64,000 bases of DNA from an uncultured Ruminococcus sp. (GTDB lineage Bacteria; Bacillota; Clostridia; Oscillospirales; Acutalibacteraceae). The position numbers and the translations under genes were made by a program. A model generated the notes under the pieces. The model had not been told where the DNA came from. It worked only from the letters and a program-made list of their open reading frames with translations, and made no database searches. This document shows, piece after piece, positions 1 through 8,080 of this stretch (position 1 is the first letter of the stretch; each line of letters begins with the position of its first letter). Where the stretch lies: contig CADBOO010000005.1 in assembly GCA_902796225.1 (NCBI GenBank), forward strand, positions 1 to 64,000, in the 5' to 3' direction.

Positions 1-393
1 ACCGAACAGCCTGTCGAACAGTCAACCGAAGCACCGACAGATCCGCCTGACGCCTCGCCGCAGATCCCCCCCAGCGACAACCCGGGCGCATCCCCCATGC
101 CGGGAGATCCCGGCAATGTGGCTGTCTCCTCTGCGGTCAACAGTCGTTTGCTCACAGGAAACAAACACGTTTTCTGCGTGCTGTATGACAGCGCAGATCA
201 TCGCGTCGACAGTGAACCGATCTTATCACCGAAACACGAGACGATCCCTACGATCCGCAAAGACGGTTATGCTTACTTCGTATACAGACCCCCAAAAGAG
301 TGGAATCTCCAAACCGGGATCTACAAAATGGAGGTCTATAACGAGGACGGCCAAATGATTCAAAGTAAGAATGTCTATTTGATGAATGAATAA
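1..393 (+). CDS. 3' end of a secreted or surface protein, Pro/Thr/Ser-rich linker plus C-terminal domain (partial)
   Basis: The frame is open from base 1, so the gene starts outside the window. The first ~40 residues are a Pro/Thr/Ser/Glu-rich linker (TEQPVEQSTEAPTDPP and similar) of the kind that joins a membrane anchor to an exported domain. The last ~90 residues form a compact, probably beta-sandwich domain ending in TGIYKMEVYNEDGQMIQSKN, the style of ending seen in extracellular domains that shape 'Y-x-v-E-v-y-x-d-G'. No family name can be given from this fragment. The next gene has its own promoter 22 bases beyond the stop, so this gene probably ends a separate unit, although I saw no clear terminator after it. 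Confidence 0.7.
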   Translation, partial: TEQPVEQSTEAPTDPPDASPQIPPSDNPGASPMPGDPGNVAVSSAVNSRLLTGNKHVFCVLYDSADHRVDSEPILSPKHETIPTIRKDGYAYFVYRPPKEWNLQTGIYKMEVYNEDGQMIQSKNVYLMNE

Positions 394-415
394 TGCAAAA
401 CCATCCAATAAATGA

Positions 416-444
416 TTGACACACCATTTGCTTGCTGTTAAACT
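416..444 (+). promoter_or_regulatory. Promoter of the dockerin gene
   Basis: TTGACA at 416-421 and TAAACT at 439-444 with a 17-base spacer. The -10 lies 19 bases before the ATG at 464, giving a very short leader that contains the AAGGAG ribosome site at 452-457. Confidence 0.65.
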
Positions 445-463
445 GAATAATAAGGAGATGTAA

Positions 464-1573
464 ATGATGAAAACAGGTAAGAATTTATGCACTATCATTT
501 TGATCGCTGCTTTGCTTCTGTCATCCGTCATCACGGCGGCGGCAGAACCCGCGCCGTATATGATCGGCGATGCGGACGGAGACAATATGATCAGCGTTCT
601 GGACGCCACGGTGATCCAGCGGGTGGTCGCGTCGCTTGATGTAGCTGATTATCATGAAACAGCGGCAGACGCCGACGGCGACGGCACCGTCACCGTGCTT
701 GATGCGACCTCGATCCAGCGTCATCTTGCCGACCTTCCCACCAACAAGAACATCGGAAAAATGTCCGATGCTCCTGTCGCAGTGAAATGGGACGATAATT
801 ACTGCGCAGACTTCGAGATCCTGGAGATCCACGACACTTACTTTATCGCAACGCCTGTCATTCCGCTGCCGGTCATCATCAAGATCAACGGAAGTATTTC
901 GGACCATTGGTGCGTCGGCGATCACGTGTACTGCGTCTGCGAAAACGTATACAGTGATTACAAGACCAATTGCTATGAAGGCGATCTGGTGTCGATCGAA
1001 GAATCGACCTTTGTCCCCGATCCGAACGTTGCCTATAAGCCGGTGATCTACCTCTATCCCGAAGAAGAGACCGAGGTGGATGTATCGCTCGATCTGAACG
1101 GCGAGCTGCTGAAAAGCGAACCGGCGTATAACGGCGGCTGGACGGTGACCGCCTCGCCCGACGGTACGCTGACAACTGCGGACGGCAAACAGTACGACTC
1201 CCTTTTCTGGGAAGCGAAGCTGAACGCAGACTATGATATGAGCAAGGGCTTCTGCGTCAAGGGAAGCGATACCGGGGCATTCCTGAGCGACGCGCTGAAC
1301 CGACAGGGACTGAATGAGAAAGAAACGTCGGATTTCATCGAATTCTGGCTTCCGATCATGGAAAAGAATCCGTATAACGTGATCTCGTTCCAGACTGACG
1401 CCTATACCGACGCCGCCGGTCTGAACGTCAGCCCGCAGCCGGACAGCGTAATCCGCGTATTCATGGCGTGGTACGCATCCGACAGCGCGATCGAGATCCC
1501 CGCGCAGACGCTGAGCGCACCGGCACGACAAGGCTTTACCGTCGTCGAATGGGGCGGCAGCATGGTCAAGTGA
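464..1573 (+). CDS. Secreted dockerin-containing protein with a C-terminal 'KPVIYLYPE' domain
   Basis: 369 residues. Residues 1-27 are a signal peptide (lysines, hydrophobic core, AAA cleavage site). Residues 34-91 are a type I dockerin: two calcium-loop repeats, DADGDNMISVLD (36-47) and DADGDGTVTVLD (69-80), each followed by a helix with a conserved I-Q-R. Dockerins bind cohesins on scaffoldins or cell-surface anchors. Residues ~105-180 hold four cysteines. From residue 190 (KPVIYLYPE) to the end is a conserved domain that I recognise from many secreted Clostridia proteins but cannot assign a function. The dockerin sits at the N-terminus, whereas cellulosomal enzymes usually carry it at the C-terminus. 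No glycoside hydrolase motif is visible. The start is set by AAGGAGATGTAA directly before ATG. Own promoter and terminator, so monocistronic. Confidence 0.85.
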   Translation: MMKTGKNLCTIILIAALLLSSVITAAAEPAPYMIGDADGDNMISVLDATVIQRVVASLDVADYHETAADADGDGTVTVLDATSIQRHLADLPTNKNIGKMSDAPVAVKWDDNYCADFEILEIHDTYFIATPVIPLPVIIKINGSISDHWCVGDHVYCVCENVYSDYKTNCYEGDLVSIEESTFVPDPNVAYKPVIYLYPEEETEVDVSLDLNGELLKSEPAYNGGWTVTASPDGTLTTADGKQYDSLFWEAKLNADYDMSKGFCVKGSDTGAFLSDALNRQGLNEKETSDFIEFWLPIMEKNPYNVISFQTDAYTDAAGLNVSPQPDSVIRVFMAWYASDSAIEIPAQTLSAPARQGFTVVEWGGSMVK

Positions 1574-1592
1574 TCCATCATATAGAATAGAT

Positions 1593-1621
1593 AAAGCGGA
1601 GCTGAGAGGCTCCGCTTTTTT
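1593..1621 (+). terminator. Rho-independent terminator of the dockerin gene
   Basis: AAAGCGGAGC and GCTCCGCTTT form a 10-bp stem with loop TGAGAG, followed by a T-run. It starts 20 bases after the stop at 1573. Confidence 0.85.
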
Positions 1622-1756
1622 GAGTGAAGAACTAAGAACTAAGAGTGAAGAGTTGTGGGAGGACTCCGTCCTCACCTGATTCCTAATTTCTAATTCCCAA
1701 TTCCTAAATTCCTAATTCCTCATTCCTAATTCCTCATTCCTAATTCCTAACTCCAA
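1622..1756. repeat. Non-coding repeat element: two oppositely oriented short-period repeats around a hairpin
   Basis: Left part (1622-1652) is purine-rich with units like GAACTAA and GTGAAGA. The middle (about 1657-1675) is a hairpin with arms GAGGAC/GTCCTC. The right part (about 1676-1756) is a degenerate repeat of an 8- to 9-base unit near CCTAATTC, repeated about eight times. No reading frame or gene motif is present. Similar 'aactaagaactaag' and 'taattcctaattcc' stretches occur between genes in several Firmicutes as far as I recall, but I cannot check copies elsewhere in this genome. It ends just before the promoter of the next gene. Confidence 0.7.
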
Positions 1757-1765
1757 ACTCTCGCC

Positions 1766-1794
1766 TTGCCACCCACAGACGTTTGTGATATACT
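1766..1794 (+). promoter_or_regulatory. Promoter of the TetM-like/NYN gene
   Basis: TTGCCA at 1766-1771, 17-base spacer, TATACT at 1789-1794. The in-frame ATG at 1795 abuts the -10 box, so it would lie at or before the expected transcript start near 1801. The real start must be the ATG at 1819. Confidence 0.75.
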
Positions 1795-1818
1795 ATGAAA
1801 AAAGTCGGAGGTGAGAGG

Positions 1819-4398
1819 ATGAAAAAGATCACGCTTGGGATACTCGCGCACGTTGACGCGGGCAAGACGACCCTGTGCGAGGCGATGATGTACCTGTCGG
1901 GCAATCTGAAAAAGCTCGGGCGGGTCGACCGCCGCGATTCATTCCTCGACACCTTTTCGATCGAGCGCGACCGGGGGATCACCGTCTTTTCCAAACAGGC
2001 GATGATGCCCTGCGGCGATACCGAGTTCACCATCCTCGACACCCCGGGACACGTTGATTTTTCTGCGGAGACCGAACGCACCCTGCAGGTGCTCGACTAC
2101 GCCGTGCTGGTGATCAGCGCGTCCGACGGCGTGCAAAGCCATACCGCGACGCTGTGGAAGCTGCTCGCAAAATACAACGTGCCGTGCTTCCTCTTTATCA
2201 ACAAAATGGATCTGCCCGATACCGACCGCGGCTTTCTGATGACACAGCTCAAAGGAAAGCTCAGCGACGGCTGTGTGGATTTCGGCTGTAAAAGCCGGGA
2301 TGAATTATACGAAAACCTCGCCCTGTGCGACGAGGAATTGCTGGTCGAGTACGACGAGAACGGTTCGCTGAGTGACGCCGGTATCAACGCCGCGATCCAA
2401 AGGCGGAGCGTTTTTCCGTGTCTGTTCGGATCTGCGCTGAAGCCGGAGGGCGTCGACGAGCTGCTGACCTGTCTCAGGCAGCGGACGATCACGCCCGCAT
2501 ACGGCGCGGATTTCGGCGCGAGCGTCTTCAAGATCGCGCAGGATAATCAGAAAAACCGCCTGACCTTTCTGAAGATCACCGGCGGCAGACTCCGCGTGCG
2601 CGAAACACTTGACGCAAAGGGCAATTCCGACGGCGAAAAGGTCAACCAGATCCGCATCTATTCGGGTGAAAAATTCACCGCTGTCGATGAAGCGGACGCA
2701 GGTACCGTCTGTGCGGTCACGGGTATCGGCTTTGCAAAGCCCGGCGACGGACTGGGTGTTGAGAAAGATACCGCGGCGCCTGTGCTGCAGCCGGTGCTCA
2801 CCTATTCCGTGATCCTGCCCGACGGCGTCGACACGCATACCGCGATGCAGAGAATGCGTCAGCTCGAAGCGGAGGATCCGATGCTGAACGTCAGCCTTAA
2901 CGAGCGGTCGGGCGAGATCCAGCTGCGGCTGATGGGCGATATCCAGATCGAGGTGCTGCAGAGCGTCATCGCGGAGCGCTTCTCGATGGAGGTCGGCTTC
3001 GGTCAGGGAAGCATCATCTACAAGGAAACCATCGAAAATACCGTCGAGGGCGTCGGGCATTTCGAACCCCTCAGGCATTACGCGGAGGTACATCTGCTGT
3101 TAAAGCCGCTCAGCCGCAACAGCGGGCTTCGTTTCAACACCGCCTGCAAAGAGGATGTGCTGGACAAAAACTGGCAGCGGCTCATCCTCACCCACCTGTA
3201 TGAAAAAACGCATCCCGGCGTGCTGACCGGCTCGCCGATCACGGATATGGAGATCACACTGGTCGCGGGCAAGGCGCACCTGAAGCATACCGAGGGCGGC
3301 GACTTTCGTCAGGCGACCTACCGCGCCGTACGGCAGGGACTCAGAGAGGCGAAGTCCGTGCTGCTCGAACCGGTCTACGACTATGTATTAGAAATTCCCG
3401 CCGAGAATGCGGGACGCGCGATGTCGGATATCGGGCGGATGTACGGCAGTTTTGAGCCGCCCGTGATCGACGGCGATTCAGCGACCCTGTGCGGCAGGTG
3501 CCCCGTCGCAACCATGCGGGACTACGCAAAAGAGGTCGTGCAGTATACGCGCGGCAAAGGACGGCTGAGCTGCACTTTGAGCGGCTATGAGCCGTGTCAC
3601 AACGCAGACGAGGTGATCGAAGCGATCGGCTACGATCCCGACGCGGATACGGATAATCCGTGCGACTCGGTATTCTGCTCACACGGCGCCGGACACACAG
3701 TCAGGTGGGACGAGGTCAAAAGCAGGATGCATCTGTCGGGCGTGCTGAACAAAAAGCCGGCAGAGAATGCCGCCGCTGCAGCGCGGGATCTCTCGCGCTA
3801 TCGCTCGTCGGACGACATCTTTGCGCTGGATAAAGAGCTGATGAGCATTTTTGAAAGCACCTACGGACCTGTCAGAAAGCGCACCGACAACAGCTATACT
3901 CCCCGGCGGCGCTATGACGCGACGACCGGCAAAAAGCAGAAAAGCTACAAGTATGAGCCGAAGTTCGAAGGTCCCGAGTATCTGCTGGTCGACGGGTATA
4001 ACGTCATCTTTGCGTGGCAGAACCTGAAAGCGATCGCAGAAGACAATATCGACGCGGCGCGCGGCGCACTGGTGAACATTCTGTGCAATTATCAGGGATA
4101 CCGCAAATGCAGGCTGATCCTCGTGTTCGACGCCTACCGCGTCAAGGGTCACGACCGCGAGGTCGAGCAGATCGACAACATCAGCGTTGTCTACACCAAG
4201 GAAGCCGAGACCGCCGACGCCTACATCGAGAAGACCTCGCACGAGCTTGCAAAGCATAACCGCGTGAGGGTCGTGACGTCAGATGTGACCGAACAGCTGA
4301 TCATCATCGGCAACGGCGCGATCAGGGTATCGTCGCAGGACTTTTTTGACGAGGTCAAAGCCGCCGAGAACGAGATCAGAGAAATCATCGGACAATAA
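1819..4398 (+). CDS. TetM/EF-G-like ribosome GTPase fused to a C-terminal NYN (YacP/Rae1-like) nuclease domain
   Basis: 859 residues from ATG 1819, which follows GGAGGTGAGAGG. An earlier in-frame ATG at 1795 abuts the -10 box and is rejected. Residues 1-~640 follow the layout of ribosomal protection proteins: G1 AHVDAGKT (10-17), G2 RGIT (53-56), G3 DTPGH (74-78), G4 NKMD (128-131), then EF-G-like domains II-V. TetM relatives displace tetracycline from the ribosomal A site. Domain V carries a Cys/His-rich stretch (NPCDSVFCSHGAGH). From residue 720 to ~855 is a NYN/PIN-like domain with the expected acidic residues (VDGYNV with D725, LVFDAYR, TADAYIE, TSDVTE), resembling YacP/Rae1, a ribosome A-site mRNA endonuclease of Bacillus. 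The fusion puts a ribosome-binding GTPase and a likely mRNA nuclease in one chain. I infer a role in ribosome rescue or quality control rather than drug resistance. Monocistronic. Confidence 0.85.
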   Translation: MKKITLGILAHVDAGKTTLCEAMMYLSGNLKKLGRVDRRDSFLDTFSIERDRGITVFSKQAMMPCGDTEFTILDTPGHVDFSAETERTLQVLDYAVLVISASDGVQSHTATLWKLLAKYNVPCFLFINKMDLPDTDRGFLMTQLKGKLSDGCVDFGCKSRDELYENLALCDEELLVEYDENGSLSDAGINAAIQRRSVFPCLFGSALKPEGVDELLTCLRQRTITPAYGADFGASVFKIAQDNQKNRLTFLKITGGRLRVRETLDAKGNSDGEKVNQIRIYSGEKFTAVDEADAGTVCAVTGIGFAKPGDGLGVEKDTAAPVLQPVLTYSVILPDGVDTHTAMQRMRQLEAEDPMLNVSLNERSGEIQLRLMGDIQIEVLQSVIAERFSMEVGFGQGSIIYKETIENTVEGVGHFEPLRHYAEVHLLLKPLSRNSGLRFNTACKEDVLDKNWQRLILTHLYEKTHPGVLTGSPITDMEITLVAGKAHLKHTEGGDFRQATYRAVRQGLREAKSVLLEPVYDYVLEIPAENAGRAMSDIGRMYGSFEPPVIDGDSATLCGRCPVATMRDYAKEVVQYTRGKGRLSCTLSGYEPCHNADEVIEAIGYDPDADTDNPCDSVFCSHGAGHTVRWDEVKSRMHLSGVLNKKPAENAAAAARDLSRYRSSDDIFALDKELMSIFESTYGPVRKRTDNSYTPRRRYDATTGKKQKSYKYEPKFEGPEYLLVDGYNVIFAWQNLKAIAEDNIDAARGALVNILCNYQGYRKCRLILVFDAYRVKGHDREVEQIDNISVVYTKEAETADAYIEKTSHELAKHNRVRVVTSDVTEQLIIIGNGAIRVSSQDFFDEVKAAENEIREIIGQ

Positions 4399-4406
4399 TA
4401 CAAAAG

Positions 4407-4443
4407 CTCCCGGCCGAAACCGTTCGACCGGGAGTGTGTTTTT
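4407..4443 (+). terminator. Terminator after the TetM-like/NYN gene
   Basis: CTCCCGG (4407-4413) pairs with CCGGGAG (4428-4434), with an inner CGAA/TTCG pairing and a short loop, then TGTGTTTTT. It lies between convergent genes. Confidence 0.75.
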
Positions 4444-4489
4444 GCTCTGAAGACTTCATTAGGGCACAGCGCCCGCCGCCTGCAAGAGG

Positions 4490-5683
4490 TTATTTTTCAC
4501 GCTGGAGACGGAACGCAACGCTCCGCTCAAGATAATCAAGGTATTCCTTGTCGCGGCACATGGACTTGCCGCTGTCGTCGGACAGCTTGGCGACAGGTCT
4601 GCCGTTGACATACTGCAGCTTGATCACAATATTCAGCGGTTCTTTGTCGGTATCGTTGGAGCAGAAGGTGCCGATGCCGAAGGTGACGCGCGTTCTGTCC
4701 TTGAAATAATCGTAGAGCTCCTGTGCGCGGTCAAAGTTGAGGCTGTCGGAGAACAACAGCTGTTTTGTCTTCGGATCGACGCCGTAACCCTGATAATGGG
4801 CGATGATCTTTTCGCCCCATGCGTAGGGATCGCCCGAGTCGTGGCGTACGCCGGAATAGTTGTTGACCATCGAACGGTTGAAATCCATCAAAAACAGGTC
4901 GGTCGTGATGGTATCGGTCAGGGCGGAACCGTTGTCGCCCTGGTACTCGTCATACCAGTCGCGCATCGCGTAATGGTTGGTGTAGGCGAGCGGGATCTTG
5001 TCGATGCCCTGATACATCTGGACATATTCGTGGGCATAAGTGCCGATGGGCGTGAGGTGGTACTTCATCGCGAGATAGACGTTGGAGGTACCGACGCATT
5101 TGTCGGTCTCGCCCGTCAGCCGGCGGACGACTTCATCCTGCCACTCGCGCGAAAGTCTGCGGCGACAGCCGAACTCGGCAAATTTGAAGGTATAGGTGCC
5201 GTCGTTGAGCGCCTTGATCTTTGCATCGAGCCGTTCTTTTGCGGACGCGACCAGCTCGTCGTAATCATAGGACATACGGAAATAGACCTCGTTGATGATC
5301 TCGAGAAGATAGATCTCGAACTGCATCGCAGAGAACAGCGGACCGTCGACGATGACCTGCAGCTCGCCCTCGGGCGAAAGCCCCACCGAAACATAGTCGC
5401 GGATCGGCCGCCAGATGCGCAGGAATTCTACGTAGTCGTTCTTGATATAGCGGATCGAGCGCAGGTAGTTCAGCTCGCGCTTGGTGAACCGCAGGGTACA
5501 CAGGTGATCGATCTGGTCTTTGATCTCCTGCACCATTTCATCGGTAAAGACGACGTCCGTGTTGCGGCACTTAAAGAAATACTGACCGCAAAGATCGGTG
5601 TGTTTATGAAAAATGACCTGATCCATATTGAACTTGTACAGGTCTGTATCCAGCAGTGATACGATAATCGGATCGAGTTTCAT
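4490..5683 (-). CDS. pncB: Nicotinate phosphoribosyltransferase
   Basis: 397 residues, the usual length of the bacterial enzyme. It joins nicotinate to PRPP (with ATP hydrolysis) to give nicotinate mononucleotide, the entry of the Preiss-Handler salvage route to NAD. Recognisable motifs are TNHYAMRDWYDEYQGD in the middle, VRHDSGDPYAWGEK with the conserved substrate-binding residues, and the C-terminal FGIGTFCSNDTDKEPLNIVIKLQ. The longer frame to 5710 is rejected because AAAGGAGG sits directly before ATG 5683. It is divergent from the BrkB-family gene and has its own promoter. The 3' end faces the TetM-like gene. Confidence 0.93.
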   Translation of the reverse strand: MKLDPIIVSLLDTDLYKFNMDQVIFHKHTDLCGQYFFKCRNTDVVFTDEMVQEIKDQIDHLCTLRFTKRELNYLRSIRYIKNDYVEFLRIWRPIRDYVSVGLSPEGELQVIVDGPLFSAMQFEIYLLEIINEVYFRMSYDYDELVASAKERLDAKIKALNDGTYTFKFAEFGCRRRLSREWQDEVVRRLTGETDKCVGTSNVYLAMKYHLTPIGTYAHEYVQMYQGIDKIPLAYTNHYAMRDWYDEYQGDNGSALTDTITTDLFLMDFNRSMVNNYSGVRHDSGDPYAWGEKIIAHYQGYGVDPKTKQLLFSDSLNFDRAQELYDYFKDRTRVTFGIGTFCSNDTDKEPLNIVIKLQYVNGRPVAKLSDDSGKSMCRDKEYLDYLERSVAFRLQREK

Positions 5684-5709
5684 CGAAAAGCCTCCTTTTG
5701 CTACTGTCA

Positions 5710-5738
5710 ATCATACCACCAGACGACCGTTTCGTCAA
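5710..5738 (-). promoter_or_regulatory. Promoter of pncB
   Basis: On the minus strand TTGACG (5738-5733), 17-base spacer, TATGAT (5715-5710), 26 bases before the ATG at 5683. Confidence 0.7.
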
Positions 5739-5772
5739 TACATGCTCTATCGATCGGATTGGTGCAGCCCTA

Positions 5773-5801
5773 TTGATTTCACCGGCAAAATACGTTAGAA
5801 T
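5773..5801 (+). promoter_or_regulatory. Promoter of the BrkB-family gene
   Basis: TTGATT at 5773-5778, 17-base spacer, TAGAAT at 5796-5801. The start codon is 31 bases beyond the -10. Confidence 0.6.
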
Positions 5802-5832
5802 GATAATGGTATCTTTCATCAGAGGTGAGAGA

Positions 5833-6909
5833 ATGAAGAAAAAGAAACCGATCAAAACGATCGAAAAGAAGATAGAAAAGCAGATCGAAACACAGATCGA
5901 AGAACGATTTGAAAAGGACAGAGCGAGGATCGATCGCTTCAAGCGTGAACACAAACGGTTTTTGTGGTTCATCTCTACGGTCATCCTCCATGTCAAGCGA
6001 TTCCTCAAAAAGAACTCGGAAGATAACATCAACGCGCTGTCGGGTCAATCGGCATTCTTTCTGATCTTATCATTCGTCCCGCTTTTGATGCTCATCATCG
6101 CGGTCATGGCTTTGTTCGGCGGAAAGCCGAATGCGGTAACGATGGATGAGGTCGCGAAGCAGAGCGAAGCTGTTGTCAATTCGGCGGGGGATATCGATAA
6201 AACGCTGCTGTTCGGATTCTTCCGCCGGTTTATCATCGAGGCGTATGAATACGCGTCGTCCGGCATAATCATCATCACAGCCCTGATGGCGCTGTGGTCG
6301 GCAGGCAAGGGTCTGTATATCGTCACCGACGGGATCTCACGCATCTATCGGATCCCGCAGAAGCATATGTGGCTGACGCGGCGCATTTTTGCAATGGGAT
6401 ACACCGTTGTGCTGCTGATGATGATGATCATTTCGATAGGGCTGGTCGTCCTCAACGCAGTGATCGACAATTATCTTGAACAGGCGATCCATGATCTGCC
6501 TCTGTCGACGGAGATCCTGATCGCGATGCGCTACGTCATCATGACCTTCATCGTCGCGCTGTTCCTGACGATCGCACTCAAGCTGTATCTCAAGGGCAAG
6601 GTCGATGACGACCGGTATGTCAAGTTCCGCGTGCTGCTTCCGGGGATGGCGTTCACCGCGATCGCGTGGGGTCTGCTGTCATGGGGCGTCAGTTTGTATA
6701 CCAAATTCTTCTCTTCGTCTATGTACGGCAGTCTGAGCACGGTATTCATCGTCATGATGTGGTTCTACTTCCTCATGCTGCTGTTGCTGTACGGCGTTCA
6801 GATCAATTATGTCTACCGCGAAACATTCTACCGGTTCAGCTTGCGCAAAGCGCTCCGGACAGCCAAAAAAAAGTTGTCGCGCGGCAAACAAAAAAAGAAG
6901 GCTGTCTGA
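5833..6909 (+). CDS. YihY/BrkB family inner-membrane protein
   Basis: 358 residues from ATG 5833 (AGAGGTGAGAGA before it; the upstream frame lies across the promoter). Residues 1-45 are very rich in Lys, Glu, Arg and Ile and look like a charged coiled helix in the cytoplasm. The rest has about six membrane helices in the YihY/BrkB pattern, including NALSGQSAFFLILSFVPLL near residue 70 and the ALWSAGKGLYIVTDGISRIY stretch. The family was once called ribonuclease BN in error; its function is not settled, with transporter-like roles proposed. The Lys-rich C-terminus is coded by the DNA that also forms the terminator. Confidence 0.85.
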   Translation: MKKKKPIKTIEKKIEKQIETQIEERFEKDRARIDRFKREHKRFLWFISTVILHVKRFLKKNSEDNINALSGQSAFFLILSFVPLLMLIIAVMALFGGKPNAVTMDEVAKQSEAVVNSAGDIDKTLLFGFFRRFIIEAYEYASSGIIIITALMALWSAGKGLYIVTDGISRIYRIPQKHMWLTRRIFAMGYTVVLLMMMIISIGLVVLNAVIDNYLEQAIHDLPLSTEILIAMRYVIMTFIVALFLTIALKLYLKGKVDDDRYVKFRVLLPGMAFTAIAWGLLSWGVSLYTKFFSSSMYGSLSTVFIVMMWFYFLMLLLLYGVQINYVYRETFYRFSLRKALRTAKKKLSRGKQKKKAV

Positions 6910-6923
6910 GCCTTCTTTTTTTA
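6890..6923. terminator. Bidirectional terminator between convergent genes
   Basis: AAAAAAGAAGGCT and AGCCTTCTTTTTT pair around a GTCTG loop, with A-runs and T-runs on both sides so that it works in both directions. It includes the stop codon of the BrkB-family gene at 6907-6909 and reaches the 3' end of the esterase gene at 6921. Confidence 0.85.
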
Positions 6924-7898
6924 CGGTCTGAATATCTTGTGAAGGAAGTTGTAGAACCCTACCCGCCAGAAAATATAATCGTGTTCGTAGCCTTTTACGA
7001 CATCGGTCTGATTCTGATAGCCCATGTCCTTGAGCAGATTGCCGTAGTATTTGGTGACCTCGACGTTTTCGGGGTCGTCCGCGCCGACAGCCAGATAGAG
7101 ATAGTAGGGATCGAGATGTTTGTCATAGGCGGGGAACTCCTTTAACAGCGGCTTGTTCCAAATGGTTCCCTTGAGGAAGGGCGTCGGGACGGAGCCGGGA
7201 TCCGGCGCGAAGGACGCGATATAGCCGAAGCGGTCGAGATTGGCAAAGCCTGCCGCAAGCGCCTTTGTACCGCCCTGCGACACACCCATGATCGCGGTGC
7301 CCATCCTGTCCTTGCGCACGGGATAGTGCTTTTCGATGAACGGCATCAGGTCGTTCGGAAGATCCTTGACAACCTTGTTGTAGGCGGCGAGCAGCTTTGC
7401 GTCGCTCTTTTCGATCTGTGCGCGCTTTTTGAGCTTGTCGGTATACATCTCTGCGCTGACGATGATCATCGGCACGGTGAGCTTGTCGCGCAGCATATTG
7501 CCGTAAAGGATCTGCAGATAGGAGTCCTCGCACAGGTGGACGTCATAGCCGGACATCCAGCCGTGGAACAGATACAGGACCGGATAAGTCTTCTTTTTGT
7601 TATACCCCGCAGGCAGCAGGATGTTGCAGTATTTATAGTCGCCTGCGGTCTTGGAATAGTATTTGACGTCTTCGACGACCTTGCCGTAATCGACGTCGTC
7701 CTGTTCCTCGATCAGATGATTGGGGAGTTTGTAGAGATTCTTTGAGGAATACGGATCATGCTTCGGACGGACGACAGGTTCCTCGGTTGCTTCTTCGACG
7801 ACAGGCTCCGCATCCGTGGTTTGTGCGGAGCTTGTGCAGGCTGTTGCGGAAAACAGCAACAGAACGCCCGCCAGTATCAATGCAATGGTTTTTTTCAT
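6921..7898 (-). CDS. Lipoprotein esterase of the esterase D / feruloyl-esterase-like family
   Basis: 325 residues. Residues 1-20 are a lipoprotein signal with lipobox ATAC, Cys21 being the likely lipidated residue. After a Thr/Glu-rich spacer comes an alpha/beta hydrolase of the putative-esterase family (PF00756): YPVLYLFHGWMSGYD, nucleophile elbow MGVSQGG with Ser207, an Asp near 274 (VGADDPEN) and His306 (KGYEHDYIF). The family includes xylan feruloyl and acetyl esterases and trehalose-recycling mycolyl esterases, so an extracellular polysaccharide esterase is plausible, but the substrate cannot be read from sequence. Monocistronic, with a strong promoter and an upstream direct repeat suggesting regulation. 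Confidence 0.85.
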   Translation of the reverse strand: MKKTIALILAGVLLLFSATACTSSAQTTDAEPVVEEATEEPVVRPKHDPYSSKNLYKLPNHLIEEQDDVDYGKVVEDVKYYSKTAGDYKYCNILLPAGYNKKKTYPVLYLFHGWMSGYDVHLCEDSYLQILYGNMLRDKLTVPMIIVSAEMYTDKLKKRAQIEKSDAKLLAAYNKVVKDLPNDLMPFIEKHYPVRKDRMGTAIMGVSQGGTKALAAGFANLDRFGYIASFAPDPGSVPTPFLKGTIWNKPLLKEFPAYDKHLDPYYLYLAVGADDPENVEVTKYYGNLLKDMGYQNQTDVVKGYEHDYIFWRVGFYNFLHKIFRP

Positions 7899-7944
7899 AT
7901 CTTCACCCCGAAAGAGGATTAATTATCACAAAATACGACATTAT

Positions 7945-7973
7945 ATTATACAGGACTTACGCGCCGAATTCAA
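7945..7973 (-). promoter_or_regulatory. Promoter of the esterase gene
   Basis: Minus strand TTGAAT (7973-7968), 17-base spacer, TATAAT (7950-7945). Confidence 0.75.
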
Positions 7974-7979
7974 ATGAAA

Positions 7980-8018
7980 CTTTTGTAACAATATCAAAAA
8001 CCTTTTGTAACAATATCA
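7980..8018 (-). promoter_or_regulatory. Two 17-base direct repeats just upstream of the esterase -35
   Basis: CTTTTGTAACAATATCA occurs at 7980-7996 and again, identical, at 8002-8018, a period of 22 bases (two helical turns). The near copy ends 6 bases from the -35 box. The layout is that of an activator site such as those bound by LytTR response regulators, but the regulator is unknown. Confidence 0.6.
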
Positions 8019-8080
8019 GAATATGAAAAAATTCCCGCATGGTTCATTGATTTTTCCGTACAGCGGTGATCATTTTTCGC

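Noticed and set aside
521..1675. Long minus-strand frame of 384 codons opposite the dockerin gene
   Set aside because: The plus-strand frame has a signal peptide, dockerin repeats, ribosome site, promoter and terminator. The minus frame has none of these and only reflects the base composition.
1795..1818. Upstream in-frame ATG of the TetM-like gene
   Set aside because: It abuts the -10 box and precedes the expected transcript start; the ribosome site serves the ATG at 1819.
1819..4398. Acquired tetracycline resistance gene
   Set aside because: It is TetM-like, but the NYN fusion, the Cys/His-rich domain V stretch and the lack of mobile-element context suggest a native chromosomal gene.
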